Below are positions 1-8,893 of a stretch of DNA of 64,000 nt, in pieces. The stretch lies in NCBI GenBank assembly GCA_040770645.1, contig JAXGIS010000001.1:62001-126000 (forward strand). The letters are read 5' to 3'. Each line of letters begins with the position of its first letter. The stretch's first letter is position 1. Source of the DNA: JAAYZX01 sp040770645. GTDB taxonomy: Bacteria > Actinomycetota > Thermoleophilia > RBG-16-64-13. Both the position numbers and the translations under genes were made by a program. The notes below the pieces were generated by a model, which was not told the DNA's origin, ran no database searches, and was given only the letters and a program-made list of their open reading frames with translations.

Positions 1-476
1 GAGATCTGATCCGCCAACCAGGCCAAGAACTCGTGTGGGCGGTCTTGAGGGAATGAGCCCACCCAGTCCACGTAACCTTTGAAGGTTAGCGAAGCGGGTC
101 GTAGGAGCCGCGCGAGTAGCGACAGATCGCGGGGGTCAACATCTTGGCCCACGTTGCGGGCGGCCACGGTGCGCCGGTAGGCGGTATTGGCCTGGAAGTG
201 ATGACGGTGAGAGATGCGGATGAGGTCCAGGAGTTGGGTGGCGCGCTCGGAGGGTGCCATGGTGCCGAAATCGTCCAGGTCGGGGGTGGTGGCCGGGGAA
301 AAGCCGGCGGCAGAGGGCGAGATCCCTGTGGGTTGGGATGTGGTGGAGCCAACCGCTTCAGTGGGAGGCGTAGGAGGCGTGGGGGGCGTGGGCGGCGTGC
401 CCACCCGGCCTCCTCGATCTATCGGTCCCGTAGGGTTCATCTGCTCCGCCTGGGCTGTGGAGTCACCTGCGCTCAT
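1..476 (-). CDS. hypothetical protein, N-terminal part (runs off left edge)
   Basis: An open frame reads leftward from ATG at 476 and has no stop before the window edge. A good Shine-Dalgarno (AGGAG) lies 8 bases ahead of the ATG; an in-frame GTG directly precedes it. The first 70 or so residues are low complexity, with a run of PPT repeats (about residues 27-38). After that comes a folded-looking stretch including LLDLIRISHRHHFQANTAYR and, nearer the edge, TFKGYVDWVGSFPQDRPHEF. I do not recognise the family. The Pro/Thr linker suggests an N-terminal tail before a globular domain. It is divergent from the VanW gene. Confidence 0.6.
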   Translation of the reverse strand, partial: MSAGDSTAQAEQMNPTGPIDRGGRVGTPPTPPTPPTPPTEAVGSTTSQPTGISPSAAGFSPATTPDLDDFGTMAPSERATQLLDLIRISHRHHFQANTAYRRTVAARNVGQDVDPRDLSLLARLLRPASLTFKGYVDWVGSFPQDRPHEFLAWLADQI

Positions 477-723
477 CACCGCTCCTGTGTGACGCACGCC
501 TCTTCCGGCGGCGCGATGTTCGCGGCCGCCTGCGCATAATACCCAACCCGCGGGAAACTCGCGATTAGGTATCGCGTCACTCCACGGCGTTGCCACCGAC
601 GCAGTCGAGCGGGAGAGGACACATGCGGAAGCGGAGGACAAGATGGTTCATGAAAAGACAGTCCACGGGCGAAGGCCATGGACTTCAAAGGGTCGGGTTC
701 GACCCCTCCACCCACCCGGGCAG

Positions 724-729
724 ATATAA
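724..729 (+). promoter_or_regulatory. candidate -10 box (TATAAT) for the VanW gene
   Basis: A perfect TATAAT sits 7 bases ahead of the proposed ATG at 737. If used, transcription would start at or next to the start codon, giving a leaderless or nearly leaderless mRNA. No good -35 box is at 17 bases; TTCGAC at 698-703 is 20 bases away. Leaderless transcripts are common in Actinomycetota, but this is inference. Confidence 0.35.
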
Positions 730-736
730 TCCCCTC

Positions 737-2498
737 ATGGCCACTCGCCGCCGCACTCTCTCCCGGCGTGTTCGCACGCGTCGTCTCGTAGCCGCCGGGA
801 TACTCCTGGTCGTGGGCTTTGTGTTGCTCTTCCTGGTTATCGACGCCCTGGTGTTCTGGGGGCGCGTGCACACGGGGGTGCAGATAGCAGGTTACGACAT
901 GGGTCACCTGACCCGACAACAGGCCGAGGATCGCCTGGCGGAGTTGGTGGAGCAGGCCGCGGCTGCGCCTGTTGTAGTGGTGGCCGGCGATAGAGAGTGG
1001 CCCGTCCTGCCGGCCGCTTTCGGCGTGGTGGTCGATGTGGAAGGCACTGTGGCCAATGCTCTTCGTGTAACCCGCGGTCACGGCCTCGTGGGTGACGCCA
1101 TGACGCGGATCGGTTCCTACTTCAGCAAGAGGAGCGTAGACCTCAACGGCCGTATCAACGCCGAGGCGGTTGACTTGTTCATCGCCGATATCGCCGGCCA
1201 GCTTGATAGCCCCGCGGTCAATCCCACGCTTGAATTTCTGGGCGCCGCGGTGACCGTGAAGGACGGCGCGCCGGGGCGCGTGGTGGATGGGCCCGATCTG
1301 AAGGCGCGACTGGTGGAGACTCTACTGTCGCTCCACAGCACGCGTGTGGAAGTGCCCATGGCGGACGTGTTGCCCGAAGTGACCGCGGCAGGTGCCGAGG
1401 CTGCAGTGCTGGAGGCACAGGTGATGATCAGTTCTCCGGTGGTGCTGACCGCCGGTGATAAGAAGTGGCGTATGACGGGCCAGGAGATACAGGCCGCCAT
1501 TGACTGTGTGGTGCAGGGCCAGGGTGAGGCAGCTCGACTGATGGCGGTGATATCCAGTGCCAAGGCTAAGGAGTTCTTCCAGGCGGTGGCAGAGGAGGTT
1601 GCGATCCCGGTCTTCAACGCCACTTGGGAGACAGATGGAAAGAAGGCCGTACTGCTCGAGGCCTCCAGCGGTCGCGAACTTGATGTGGGCAAGACCGCGG
1701 TGGCGCTTACGAATGCCGCCAAGAACCCCACCAATCGTGTTGCCGAGGCCGTAGTGGCCGAGGTGAAGCCTGATCGCAGCACGGAGAAGGCGGCGAGCAT
1801 GGGTATCGAATCGGCCATCGGCTCCTTCAGAACCGAGTTCGAAGGCACGGCCAACAGGATCGCGAACATCGCCCGCGCCGCCGAACTGATCAACGGCACG
1901 TTACTTGCGCCGGGGAGGAGTTCAGTTTCAATCACGTCGTGGGCGAGCGTACGGAAGACCGGGGTTTCACGTGGCCAAGGTCGTAGCGCCCGACGGTACG
2001 CTTCAGGATGATCTGGGAGGTGGCATTTGCCAAGTGGCCACCACCATCTTCAATGCTGCCTTTTTCGCCGGACTGGAGATCACGGAGCGCAAGAACCACT
2101 CTCTGTACTTCGACACATATCCCAAAGGCCGCGATGCCACCGTCAGTTGGGATGGACCCGACCTTCGTTTCCTCAACGATACCGGGCACTGGATTCTTAT
2201 CAAGGCCGCCGCCACCAAGACCAGTTTGCTGTTTGTGATCTACGGCACGCCGGACGGCCGGACTGTGAGCTATTCCACCAGCGATTGGTATGAGTTGGAG
2301 CCCCAAGGGGTCCGGGAGGAACGAACCGACGAACTGGCGGCAGGTCAAACCAGGATTAAGGACAAGGGCCAGGATGGTCGCTCGTGTAGCGTAGCATGGG
2401 TGGTGAAATCCGCGGACGGCACCGTCCTGCGTGAACGCGTTTTCGAGAGCCGCTACCCCATGTACAACAAGATCGTTGAGGTGGGCACCAAGCAATAG
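737..2498 (+). CDS. VanW family envelope protein (two apparent frameshifts)
   Basis: Basic N-terminus, then one membrane segment (about residues 17-40: LVAAGILLVVGFVLLFLVID). This is followed by repeated putative peptidoglycan-binding domains of the YoaR type and a C-terminal VanW domain with the hallmark DDLGGGICQVATTIFNA. The reading frame breaks twice within 60 bases. Restoring one G near 1913 gives PGEEFSFNHVVGERTEDRG, and restoring one C near 1971 gives GFHVAKVV, which together rebuild the conserved VanW entry motif. Both breaks are at short homopolymers and look like sequencing errors. I chose ATG 737 because the membrane anchor follows it directly; the frame stays open upstream to 590. 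VanW-domain proteins occur in glycopeptide-resistance clusters and widely in Gram-positive envelopes; the biochemical role is unclear. Confidence 0.85.
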
Positions 2499-2584
2499 CT
2501 GGCCGGTGTAGGGACCAAGCAGCGGTAAGCCGTTATAAGTCATAGACTGATCTGGGGCATACTGATTGCGCGGTATGCTCCAGG

Positions 2585-2614
2585 TTGACCCGAGGGCGTC
2601 GGCTATGGTAGGTA
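2585..2614 (+). promoter_or_regulatory. candidate promoter for the first degV gene
   Basis: TTGACC at 2585-2590 and TAGGTA at 2609-2614 are separated by 18 bases, in the 200-base gap between the VanW gene and degV. This fits a vegetative sigma factor promoter. The leader would be about 80 bases. Confidence 0.4.
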
Positions 2615-2701
2615 TCAAGGGCCGTTGTCCACGGGTCCTTCTGTCGCCGGGTTGAGAAGGGTGAGACGAGGGCACCCTGTAACACCGAGGGGGACCACAT
2701 T

Positions 2702-3559
2702 GTGATTCTGGATCGCCGGACCACTGCCATCGTTGTGGACTCTACATCCGATCTTCCGCCCGACTTGGCGGTGGATCCCAACATAACCATCGTTCCCCTT
2801 ACGGTCTATTTCGGCGAAGAGGCCTTTCTGGACTGGGTCCAGCTGAAGCCGGCGGAGTTCTTCCAGAGATTGGCGGCCGCTCCGCAACTGCCCAAGACGT
2901 CGCAGCCACCAGTGGGAGAGTTCGTGCAGGTGTTTCGGCGCCTGCGAGAGCAGTATGCGCGCGTTTACTCGATTCACTTGAGCAGCAAGTTCAGTGGCAC
3001 GTACGAGAGCGCCCGCATCGCGGCGCTCGAGGTCGACGGTGTCACCGTCATTGACTCCCGGTATGCAACCGGCGGCTTGGCTCTGCTGATTGATCGCTTG
3101 GTGGAGCGACTCGACTCCGGTACGCCTCAGGAGGAGTTCGACGCCTACATAGCGCGCTATTTGAAAGAGGCTACGTTCCTCTTCATTCCCAACACCCTCG
3201 ATTACCTGCACAAGGGTGGCCGCATAGGGCGTGCATCGCACCTCATCGGCACCATGCTCAGCATCAAGCCTGTGCTCACTATCGAGGACGGGCTGGTGTC
3301 GGTTCACAAGAAGGCCCGCGGTGTGCGCCAAGCCCTCAATGTCATGCGTGAGTGTCTCCTGGAGCGCACCCTTCCCTGGCGAGACACGTACGTGGGCCTC
3401 ACGCACTCGCTGAACGAGCCGTTGCTGGAGCAGGTTAAGGAGATGGTTCTCGACGCCCCGGATCGCATCGTCCACCTGCGCGGCACGAGCGTGGTGGGTT
3501 CGGTGATAGGTACCTATATCGGCCCCGGTGCTGTGGGCGTAGGTTTCATTCAGGAGTGA
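2702..3559 (+). CDS. DegV family fatty-acid-binding protein (FakB-like)
   Basis: At 285 residues this is the normal length for DegV proteins, which bind a long-chain fatty acid and in Firmicutes act as FakB, presenting it to the kinase FakA. Family marks are VVDSTSDLP near the N-terminus, a central SIHLSSKFSGTYESA, and FIPNTLDYLHKGGRIGRA before the GTMLSIKPVLTIEDG segment. Start is GTG 2702 with GGGGGA upstream. A second DegV gene lies at 7997-8893. It converges with the P-type ATPase gene, and the two 3' ends overlap by 10 bases. No FakA kinase (DAK2 domain) is in the window, so the partner is unknown. Confidence 0.9.
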   Translation: MILDRRTTAIVVDSTSDLPPDLAVDPNITIVPLTVYFGEEAFLDWVQLKPAEFFQRLAAAPQLPKTSQPPVGEFVQVFRRLREQYARVYSIHLSSKFSGTYESARIAALEVDGVTVIDSRYATGGLALLIDRLVERLDSGTPQEEFDAYIARYLKEATFLFIPNTLDYLHKGGRIGRASHLIGTMLSIKPVLTIEDGLVSVHKKARGVRQALNVMRECLLERTLPWRDTYVGLTHSLNEPLLEQVKEMVLDAPDRIVHLRGTSVVGSVIGTYIGPGAVGVGFIQE

Positions 3560-6147
3560 CCATGGCGCTGGCTGGTCGCTCCACCATTGCGATGAGCGAG
3601 CACCTTATACACTTCGAACCAGACTACGCTGAGTAATCCTGCACCCGCGCACACCGCAACGCTGCCCGCAGTCAGAGCGTCAAAGCCAAAGAGCCCGCGC
3701 AGCGGCGGGAGACAAAGGACGAGCGTCAGCAGGAGAACGGCCCCTCCGATCACCCACCACAGGGCTACGTTACGCACTCCCAACGTCATACGGATGGGGC
3801 GACTCCAGGAACGGTTGGTGAGGATGAGGGCCAGATTGGCAACGACCAATGTGGTGAACGTCATGGCCCGGGCGGCGCCTGTACTCCAGCCTATGTGGAG
3901 AGACACTCGGTAGACGGCCAGCAGGATGGCGAGCACCACCAACCCCTGTAGGATGCTGAGTCCGATCATGCGTGCGCCGAACAAAGGTTCGGTGGGGTTG
4001 CGGGGAGGGCGTCGCATAACGTCCTCCTCTTCCGGCTCGGCTTCAAACGCTACGGAACAGGCGGGGTCGATGATGAGTTCCAGAAAAACCACATGCACGG
4101 GGCCGAAGACAAGAGGCCAGCGCAGCAGCAATGGAATCAGCGCCAGCCCGATGATGGGGGTGTGGACGGCAAATATGTACGCCACTGCCTTCTTGAGGTT
4201 GTCATAAATGCGTCGCCCGGTTCTGACGGCCGCCACAATGGACGAGAAGTCGTCGTCGAGGACCACGAGCGAGGCGGCCTCTCGTGCTACGTCGGTACCC
4301 CGCTGTCCCATGGCCACACCGATATCGGCGGCTCTGAGGGCGGGGGCGTCGTTGACGCCGTCACCGGTCATGGCTACTATCTCGCCGCGAGTCTTGAGAG
4401 CCTTGATCAGTCGCAGCTTCTGCTCGGGGACCATGCGCGCGAATATGGAGCAGGTTGCGATTCGAGAACCGAGTTGCTCATCTAACATCTCGTCTAGTTG
4501 CGGTCCCGTGATGACTTCGTGGTCGGGCTGCAGGCCGATGCGGCGCGCGATGGCCTGTGCCGTGCTGGGGTAGTCGCCCGTGATCATCACCACACGTAGT
4601 CCCGCTTGGCGGCATTCCGCCAGAGCTTGAGGTACGGAAGGGCGGGGCGGGTCGGCGAGGCCCACCAGACCCACCAACTCGAAGTCGAAATCGTGCTGGG
4701 CACCGGGCCACTGGTCGCCGTGAAAGATGGCCCGGGCCACTCCCAGCACGCGGAACCCACTCTCGGCCATGGCATCGGTTGCGGCACTCAGCCTTTGCGT
4801 CCCGCCCTGGTCGAGATGGCAGAGGTCGGCGATGGCCTCGGGGGCGCCTTTCGCGGCTATTACAAATGCGTCTCGCTGGGGAGAGCGCCACACGTGAGAC
4901 ATGGCCAGAAGGTCAGGGGAAAGGGAGTACTCGTGCACCAACTCCCAGTCGGCGTGGAGGTGCTCCGAGCCTTGGAAGTAACGTTCTCCCAGGTCTGCGA
5001 AAGCCCGCTCCATGGGATCGAAGGGGTCCACCTCGCCGGCCAAGATCCCGTATTCCACCAACTGATGGAACGGCTCGTACTCAGCGGAGTCAAGACCGGG
5101 TGGTGAGGTGCCGGTGGGCTCTTCGTCGGGGACCGCGAACACACGACCGTTCGCCCACATACTGACTATACGCATGCGGTTGAGGGTGAGTGTTCCCGTC
5201 TTGTCGACGCAGAGAGTGGTGGCGGAGCCGAGAGCCTCTACCGCGGGAATGCGGCGGGTCAACACGCCCTTCTGGCTTATGCGCCAGGCACCCAGTGCCA
5301 GAAACACCGTCAAGACCACGGGAATCTCTTCCGGCAGGATGGCCATGGCCAAGGTGATGCCGGCGAGAAGGCCCTCGATCCAGCCGCCGCGCGTGAGCTT
5401 GTAAATGACTACGACCAGACAGCACAAGCCCAACCCCGCCAGTGCCATGTTCCGAACCAGTGTTCGGCTTTGCTCCTGGACCAGTGTGGGCTCGGGCTTC
5501 AAGGATTGTAAGGCTAGGCCAATACGGCCCATCTCTGTTCGCGCTCCGGTGCGCACGATTTCTGCGACTCCCTGCCCCTGCAACACCAAGGTCCCGGAGA
5601 ACACGTTAGGCAGGTCATCGCCGCCGGGTTTGGCGTCGGCTGTATCAGGAGTCACACCCCCCACGCATTTCACTTTGCGCACGGGCATCGACTCACCGGT
5701 CAGCAAGGACTCGTCCACCGACATATTGGTGCAGGACAAGAGCACTCCATCGGCGGGGACTCTATCGCCCTCTGCCAGCATCACTATGTCCCCCACGACC
5801 ACCTCCCGGCCGGCCACGCGCATCCGGGTTCCCTCCCGGACGACGAGGGCTCGGGGACTGGAGAGGTCGCGCAATGCTTCCAGAGCACGCTCTGTCTTGC
5901 GTTCCTGGTAGATAGTGATGCCCATGACCACCGCCACGAACCCAAGGAGCATGAGCGCCTCCTGCAGGTCTCCTAAGACGCCGTAGATTGCGCCCGCGGC
6001 CACGAGGAGGAGGAACATGGGCTCGCGTACCACTTCCGCTGCGATGGCGAGGCTGCCGCGCCTCCGGCTTGAGGGAAGCTCATTGAACCCGTCTTGTGCC
6101 AGGCGCTTTGCCGCCTCGGTGTTCGTCAGCCCCGTTATCTCGTGCAT
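3550..6147 (-). CDS. P-type cation-transporting ATPase (calcium-ATPase-like)
   Basis: The 865-residue membrane pump uses ATP to move cations. Domain order is canonical. An N-terminal cation-ATPase domain starts with TNTEAAKRLAQDGFNELP. TGES (residues 150-153) is the actuator loop, PEEIP (272-276) is in M4, and DKTGTLT carries the phosphorylated Asp315. MTGDGVNDAPAL forms the hinge, and a C-terminal block of membrane helices follows. M6 reads LELIIDPACS followed by EPEEEDVMRRPPR, typical of bacterial PMCA/SERCA-like pumps; Ca2+ or Mn2+ are likely substrates but cannot be fixed from sequence. I start at ATG 6147 because GGAGGT lies just ahead; an in-frame ATG 30 bases upstream has no such site. 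A promoter and a strong hairpin precede it. Confidence 0.9.
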   Translation of the reverse strand: MHEITGLTNTEAAKRLAQDGFNELPSSRRRGSLAIAAEVVREPMFLLLVAAGAIYGVLGDLQEALMLLGFVAVVMGITIYQERKTERALEALRDLSSPRALVVREGTRMRVAGREVVVGDIVMLAEGDRVPADGVLLSCTNMSVDESLLTGESMPVRKVKCVGGVTPDTADAKPGGDDLPNVFSGTLVLQGQGVAEIVRTGARTEMGRIGLALQSLKPEPTLVQEQSRTLVRNMALAGLGLCCLVVVIYKLTRGGWIEGLLAGITLAMAILPEEIPVVLTVFLALGAWRISQKGVLTRRIPAVEALGSATTLCVDKTGTLTLNRMRIVSMWANGRVFAVPDEEPTGTSPPGLDSAEYEPFHQLVEYGILAGEVDPFDPMERAFADLGERYFQGSEHLHADWELVHEYSLSPDLLAMSHVWRSPQRDAFVIAAKGAPEAIADLCHLDQGGTQRLSAATDAMAESGFRVLGVARAIFHGDQWPGAQHDFDFELVGLVGLADPPRPSVPQALAECRQAGLRVVMITGDYPSTAQAIARRIGLQPDHEVITGPQLDEMLDEQLGSRIATCSIFARMVPEQKLRLIKALKTRGEIVAMTGDGVNDAPALRAADIGVAMGQRGTDVAREAASLVVLDDDFSSIVAAVRTGRRIYDNLKKAVAYIFAVHTPIIGLALIPLLLRWPLVFGPVHVVFLELIIDPACSVAFEAEPEEEDVMRRPPRNPTEPLFGARMIGLSILQGLVVLAILLAVYRVSLHIGWSTGAARAMTFTTLVVANLALILTNRSWSRPIRMTLGVRNVALWWVIGGAVLLLTLVLCLPPLRGLFGFDALTAGSVAVCAGAGLLSVVWFEVYKVLAHRNGGATSQRHGHS

Positions 6148-6204
6148 GGTGCCGACCTCCAGTCCCCGCAACCGCACAACTCGGTGCCGGTTCCCGGGAG
6201 CACA

Positions 6205-6240
6205 AGGGCCCCGCGAGACCGACGTGTCCCGCAGGGCCCT
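6205..6240 (-). promoter_or_regulatory. 15-bp hairpin in the leader of the P-type ATPase gene
   Basis: Positions 6205-6219 and 6226-6240 are nearly perfect reverse complements. They give a 15-bp stem (two positions as G-U pairs when transcribed leftward) closed by a 6-base loop. It lies inside the roughly 150-base leader between the promoter at 6303-6331 and the start codon at 6147. There is no U-run after it, so it is not a standard terminator. A control element acting on translation or RNA stability is possible; I could not match it to a known metal riboswitch. Confidence 0.5.
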
Positions 6241-6302
6241 GTTGAGGCTCGCTGCCAGTATGGCCCGGCCGCACCCACGGAGGGCCGCCTGTTCAGATGA
6301 GG

Positions 6303-6331
6303 ATAATAGGCTCGGTGTGCGTGTTCGTCAA
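6303..6331 (-). promoter_or_regulatory. sigma-70-type promoter for the P-type ATPase gene
   Basis: Read on the minus strand, TTGACG (6331-6326) and TATTAT (6308-6303) are separated by exactly 17 bases. This is one of the best promoter matches in the window. It predicts a start near 6296 and a 150-base leader. Confidence 0.7.
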
Positions 6332-6353
6332 TTGACGCGGTCAGGCTGGGTTG

Positions 6354-7553
6354 TCAGCTCAGTCCCCTCTCTTCCAGGATCTGCCGATGGAGGCCCTGGA
6401 AGTCCTCAGGTATGTTGGGATCCTTGTCATGGCGCAAGAACAGCCGTGCCGCCCCCGTGGGGCAGGCATGCACGCACACGCCGCATCCGATACACCACTC
6501 GGCGTCCACAACAGGTAGCCCATCCTCCAAGGATACGGCGGCCACGGGGCAGATATCGGTGCAAATGTCGCAGCCATTGCACGCGTCCTGGTTGGTGTCG
6601 CGCAAGAAGTACGTGGCCATGATGAGATCGCGTGGTATTTTGCGCCGCCGGATATTGCCTACGTTCCAACAGGCATCCCCACAGCAGTTGCAGTTGTGCA
6701 CGGGCTCACCCTTGCAGTTGTCCACGAAGTGGACGAGGCCGGCGTCCTCTGATACCCGGATCACCTCGAATGCCTCTTCGCGCGTGATCTCGCGGCCGAG
6801 GCCGCTCTCGATCACATAGTCGGCGAGCTCGTTGAACTTCATGCAGACCTCGACGGGGTGATCGCATCCTTTGCCCAGGAGCCTGGCGGCCATGCGGCAT
6901 GTGCAGTGGGCAACGGCGAAGCGGCGCGCTTTGGCGATAACGTGCTCCATGGTGTGATAGGGGTAGACGGTCTCCACTTCCTCGGCCACCGCTTCAGACG
7001 GCGGTACGTATCGGTAAGGCTTTGTCTCGGTGGTGCCGTACATCTCGTATGTGACCTGACGGCCCGAGTACTTGGCCACCATACCGGCCATTTTGGCTGC
7101 ATGCTCGGTCTCGGCACCGCTCCACAGGAAAGTCTGTGGGAAGCCGTATCCGGCCTGATGCAGCGCATAACCGCGCTTCCCGTCGGCGGTCTCATGCGTG
7201 AACAGCATGTCCTTAGCGGCCAGCGATTCCAGCAGTCTCTCAACCTCGGCGGGGGGCATATCCGCTCCCGTTGCCACTTCGTCGGCCGAGACCACCGTGA
7301 AAGGCACTACACGGTTGGGGAGGAGGAGCGCCACGCGGGCCTCGTCTTCAGTGATGTTCTGCTTCAGGATCTCAACCAGGTCTTCCCGGAAAGGCAGGCC
7401 CATCCCCAGAGCAGACAAGTGCCACGCCAGACGATGAAACACATCATCGACAATATCGGGCGGTAGGCCGGCCGATTGCTCACGTGGTGGGTCAAAGTGG
7501 AAGTGACGGCCGCCAATGCTGCCATCGAAGCCGTGGATGTGATGGTATCTCAT
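6354..7553 (-). CDS. 4Fe-4S dicluster ferredoxin-domain protein
   Basis: The protein has 399 residues. The first 110 or so look like a helical/winged-helix module (a PPDIVDDVFHRLAWHLSALG segment). The middle has two cysteine clusters (HCTCRMAARLLGKGCDHP and DNCKGEPVHNCNCCGDACW) that could hold a further metal centre. The C-terminus is a bacterial-type 2x[4Fe-4S] ferredoxin: CNGCDICTDICP and CIGCGVCVHACP. It is likely a soluble electron carrier or the iron-sulfur subunit of an oxidoreductase; no partner subunit is next to it. Start ATG 7553. The gene stands alone, with the P-type ATPase downstream under its own promoter. Confidence 0.75.
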   Translation of the reverse strand: MRYHHIHGFDGSIGGRHFHFDPPREQSAGLPPDIVDDVFHRLAWHLSALGMGLPFREDLVEILKQNITEDEARVALLLPNRVVPFTVVSADEVATGADMPPAEVERLLESLAAKDMLFTHETADGKRGYALHQAGYGFPQTFLWSGAETEHAAKMAGMVAKYSGRQVTYEMYGTTETKPYRYVPPSEAVAEEVETVYPYHTMEHVIAKARRFAVAHCTCRMAARLLGKGCDHPVEVCMKFNELADYVIESGLGREITREEAFEVIRVSEDAGLVHFVDNCKGEPVHNCNCCGDACWNVGNIRRRKIPRDLIMATYFLRDTNQDACNGCDICTDICPVAAVSLEDGLPVVDAEWCIGCGVCVHACPTGAARLFLRHDKDPNIPEDFQGLHRQILEERGLS

Positions 7554-7996
7554 GCAATTCCCCGCGATATTCGACTAAATAGGTGTGCGTGTGTCACAGA
7601 GTCATGGTACACAAATGGGAGGACATTATAGGGGCGCCGGGGCGCCCCTCGCCGATTTGCGTTAGTCGCGCACTGCACGGTGTGCGAGCAGGTGGACGGG
7701 CCTTTTCAGGTCATGCCCGGGACCACAATAACGAACCGCTGCAGCAGTGGGCTACCCTGGGAATCATGAACCGTTTCACAATTGCCTCCGTAGGGGTGTC
7801 TTGTGGCGTTTGTTGTTCACTATTTGTATACCCTATCCCAAACATACATGGCCGCCGGTTGCATGGTGGTAGGTCGGACATGGTGAGTGTGACCGGGTTG
7901 GGCCGCTGCGGGCGGCCACCCGCCGTGTAGGGTCGAGCCCTTCTGGGAAAAGCAGGAGAGAAGAGGACCCTTGCTCGGTTGCAGGCATAGGGGAAT
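7554..7996. other. 443-bp intergenic region with inverted repeats, no convincing gene
   Basis: The divergent spacer between the ferredoxin-type gene and the second degV gene. It holds a GC-rich inverted repeat, GGGGCGC/GCGCCCC, at 7631-7648, and a second hairpin at 7666-7687 (TCGCGCAC/GTGTGCGA with one G-U). On the minus strand a TATAAT overlaps 7626-7631 without a good -35 box. A short open frame (7583-7930, plus) has no ribosome site and no coding character. I could not match the region to SRP RNA, a tRNA or a riboswitch class. Confidence 0.45.
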
Positions 7997-8893
7997 ATGG
8001 CTATCGCAACAACGGTCATCGTCACGGACTCAGCCTCGGATATCCCGCATCATTTGCGGGAGGGGCTCCCGTTGGTGGTTGTTCCGGTCACGCTGGTACT
8101 CGATGGTCAGGTGTACCGAGACGACGTAGACATGAAAGCCGCGGAGTTCTATTCGCGCCTCGCGGCTGACCCCAACCTACGATACTCCACCTCGTGTCCT
8201 TCGCCCGGCGAAATCCTGACGGCCTATCGGGAAACCGCGACCGTGGCGGATGGCATTGTCTCCGTACACCTGGGCAGCGGGCTTAGCGGCACGTGTGCCG
8301 CAGCACATCAGGCGATGGAGTTGCTTTGGGGGAGTCCGGGAGGTGGGGGGCACAGCCCGTCGCCGGCGGTGGAGGTGGTGGACACGGGTACGGTGGGCAT
8401 GGCCTGTGGTTTCTGCGTTCTGGCTGCCGCTCGGGCCGCTCGGGCCGGTGCCTCGGCCACGGAGGCGGCAGCGGAGGCCCGCCGCGTGGCTTCCCGGGTC
8501 AGTATGTACGCTGTGGTGAAGACCCTCCGTGGCGTCGCTTGCAGCGGTCGCGTGCCCTCGGTGGTCGGCTACTTCGTGGCCAAGATACCGATCTGCCCTG
8601 TGCTGCGGATTGGTGACAACCGGGTGAGACTGATACGGCCGGAACGTACCTACTCCAGATCCATTGCGCGGATGGCGGCAGTGGCGTCGCATGAGGTTGG
8701 TGATACTCCTGTGGATCTGGCGGTTATGCACGCTGCTGCAGTCGAAGAGGCGGCCGCTCTGGCGGAGCGTATGAGGACCGTGTGCGACTGCCGTCATGTT
8801 GTGATCAGCGAGTTCACGCCCGTCATGGGTGCCCATACCGGCCTCGGGCTTCTCGGCCTGGCCTTCTGCCCTGCGGAGTTGGGGGTTCTGTGA
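7997..8893 (+). CDS. DegV family fatty-acid-binding protein, second copy
   Basis: This 298-residue DegV protein is clearly diverged from the copy at 2702. It keeps VTDSASDIP, VSVHLGSGLSGTCAAA and the VKTLRGVACSGRVPSVVGYFVAKIPICPVL block, but an alanine- and glycine-rich insert (around residues 113-125) replaces part of the first copy's loop. Start ATG 7997 with AGGGGA upstream. Its TGA overlaps the GTG start of plsY (GTGA at 8890-8893), so the two are likely translated together. DegV proteins of the FakB type supply fatty acid for conversion to acyl-phosphate, which is the substrate of PlsY; the pairing supports a lipid role. Confidence 0.88.
   Translation: MAIATTVIVTDSASDIPHHLREGLPLVVVPVTLVLDGQVYRDDVDMKAAEFYSRLAADPNLRYSTSCPSPGEILTAYRETATVADGIVSVHLGSGLSGTCAAAHQAMELLWGSPGGGGHSPSPAVEVVDTGTVGMACGFCVLAAARAARAGASATEAAAEARRVASRVSMYAVVKTLRGVACSGRVPSVVGYFVAKIPICPVLRIGDNRVRLIRPERTYSRSIARMAAVASHEVGDTPVDLAVMHAAAVEEAAALAERMRTVCDCRHVVISEFTPVMGAHTGLGLLGLAFCPAELGVL

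Noticed and set aside
690..715. T-arm-like GGTTCGACCCC with downstream CCACCCACC, suggesting a tRNA or tmRNA 3' end
   Set aside because: No matching acceptor strand or anticodon arm upstream, no tmRNA tag reading frame, and the T-stem pairing is poor.
1117..1935. 272-codon minus-strand open frame opposite the VanW gene
   Set aside because: Serine/alanine-rich shadow of a conserved gene; no supporting signals.
2615..3475. 286-codon minus-strand open frame opposite degV
   Set aside because: It fully mirrors the DegV gene, with no ribosome site and no family similarity.
7700..7790. Possible SRP RNA (GGTCATGCCCGGG ... CCTGGGAATCATGAACC)
   Set aside because: The arms can pair partly, but the conserved GGAAGGxxGCAGC-type apical loop is absent.
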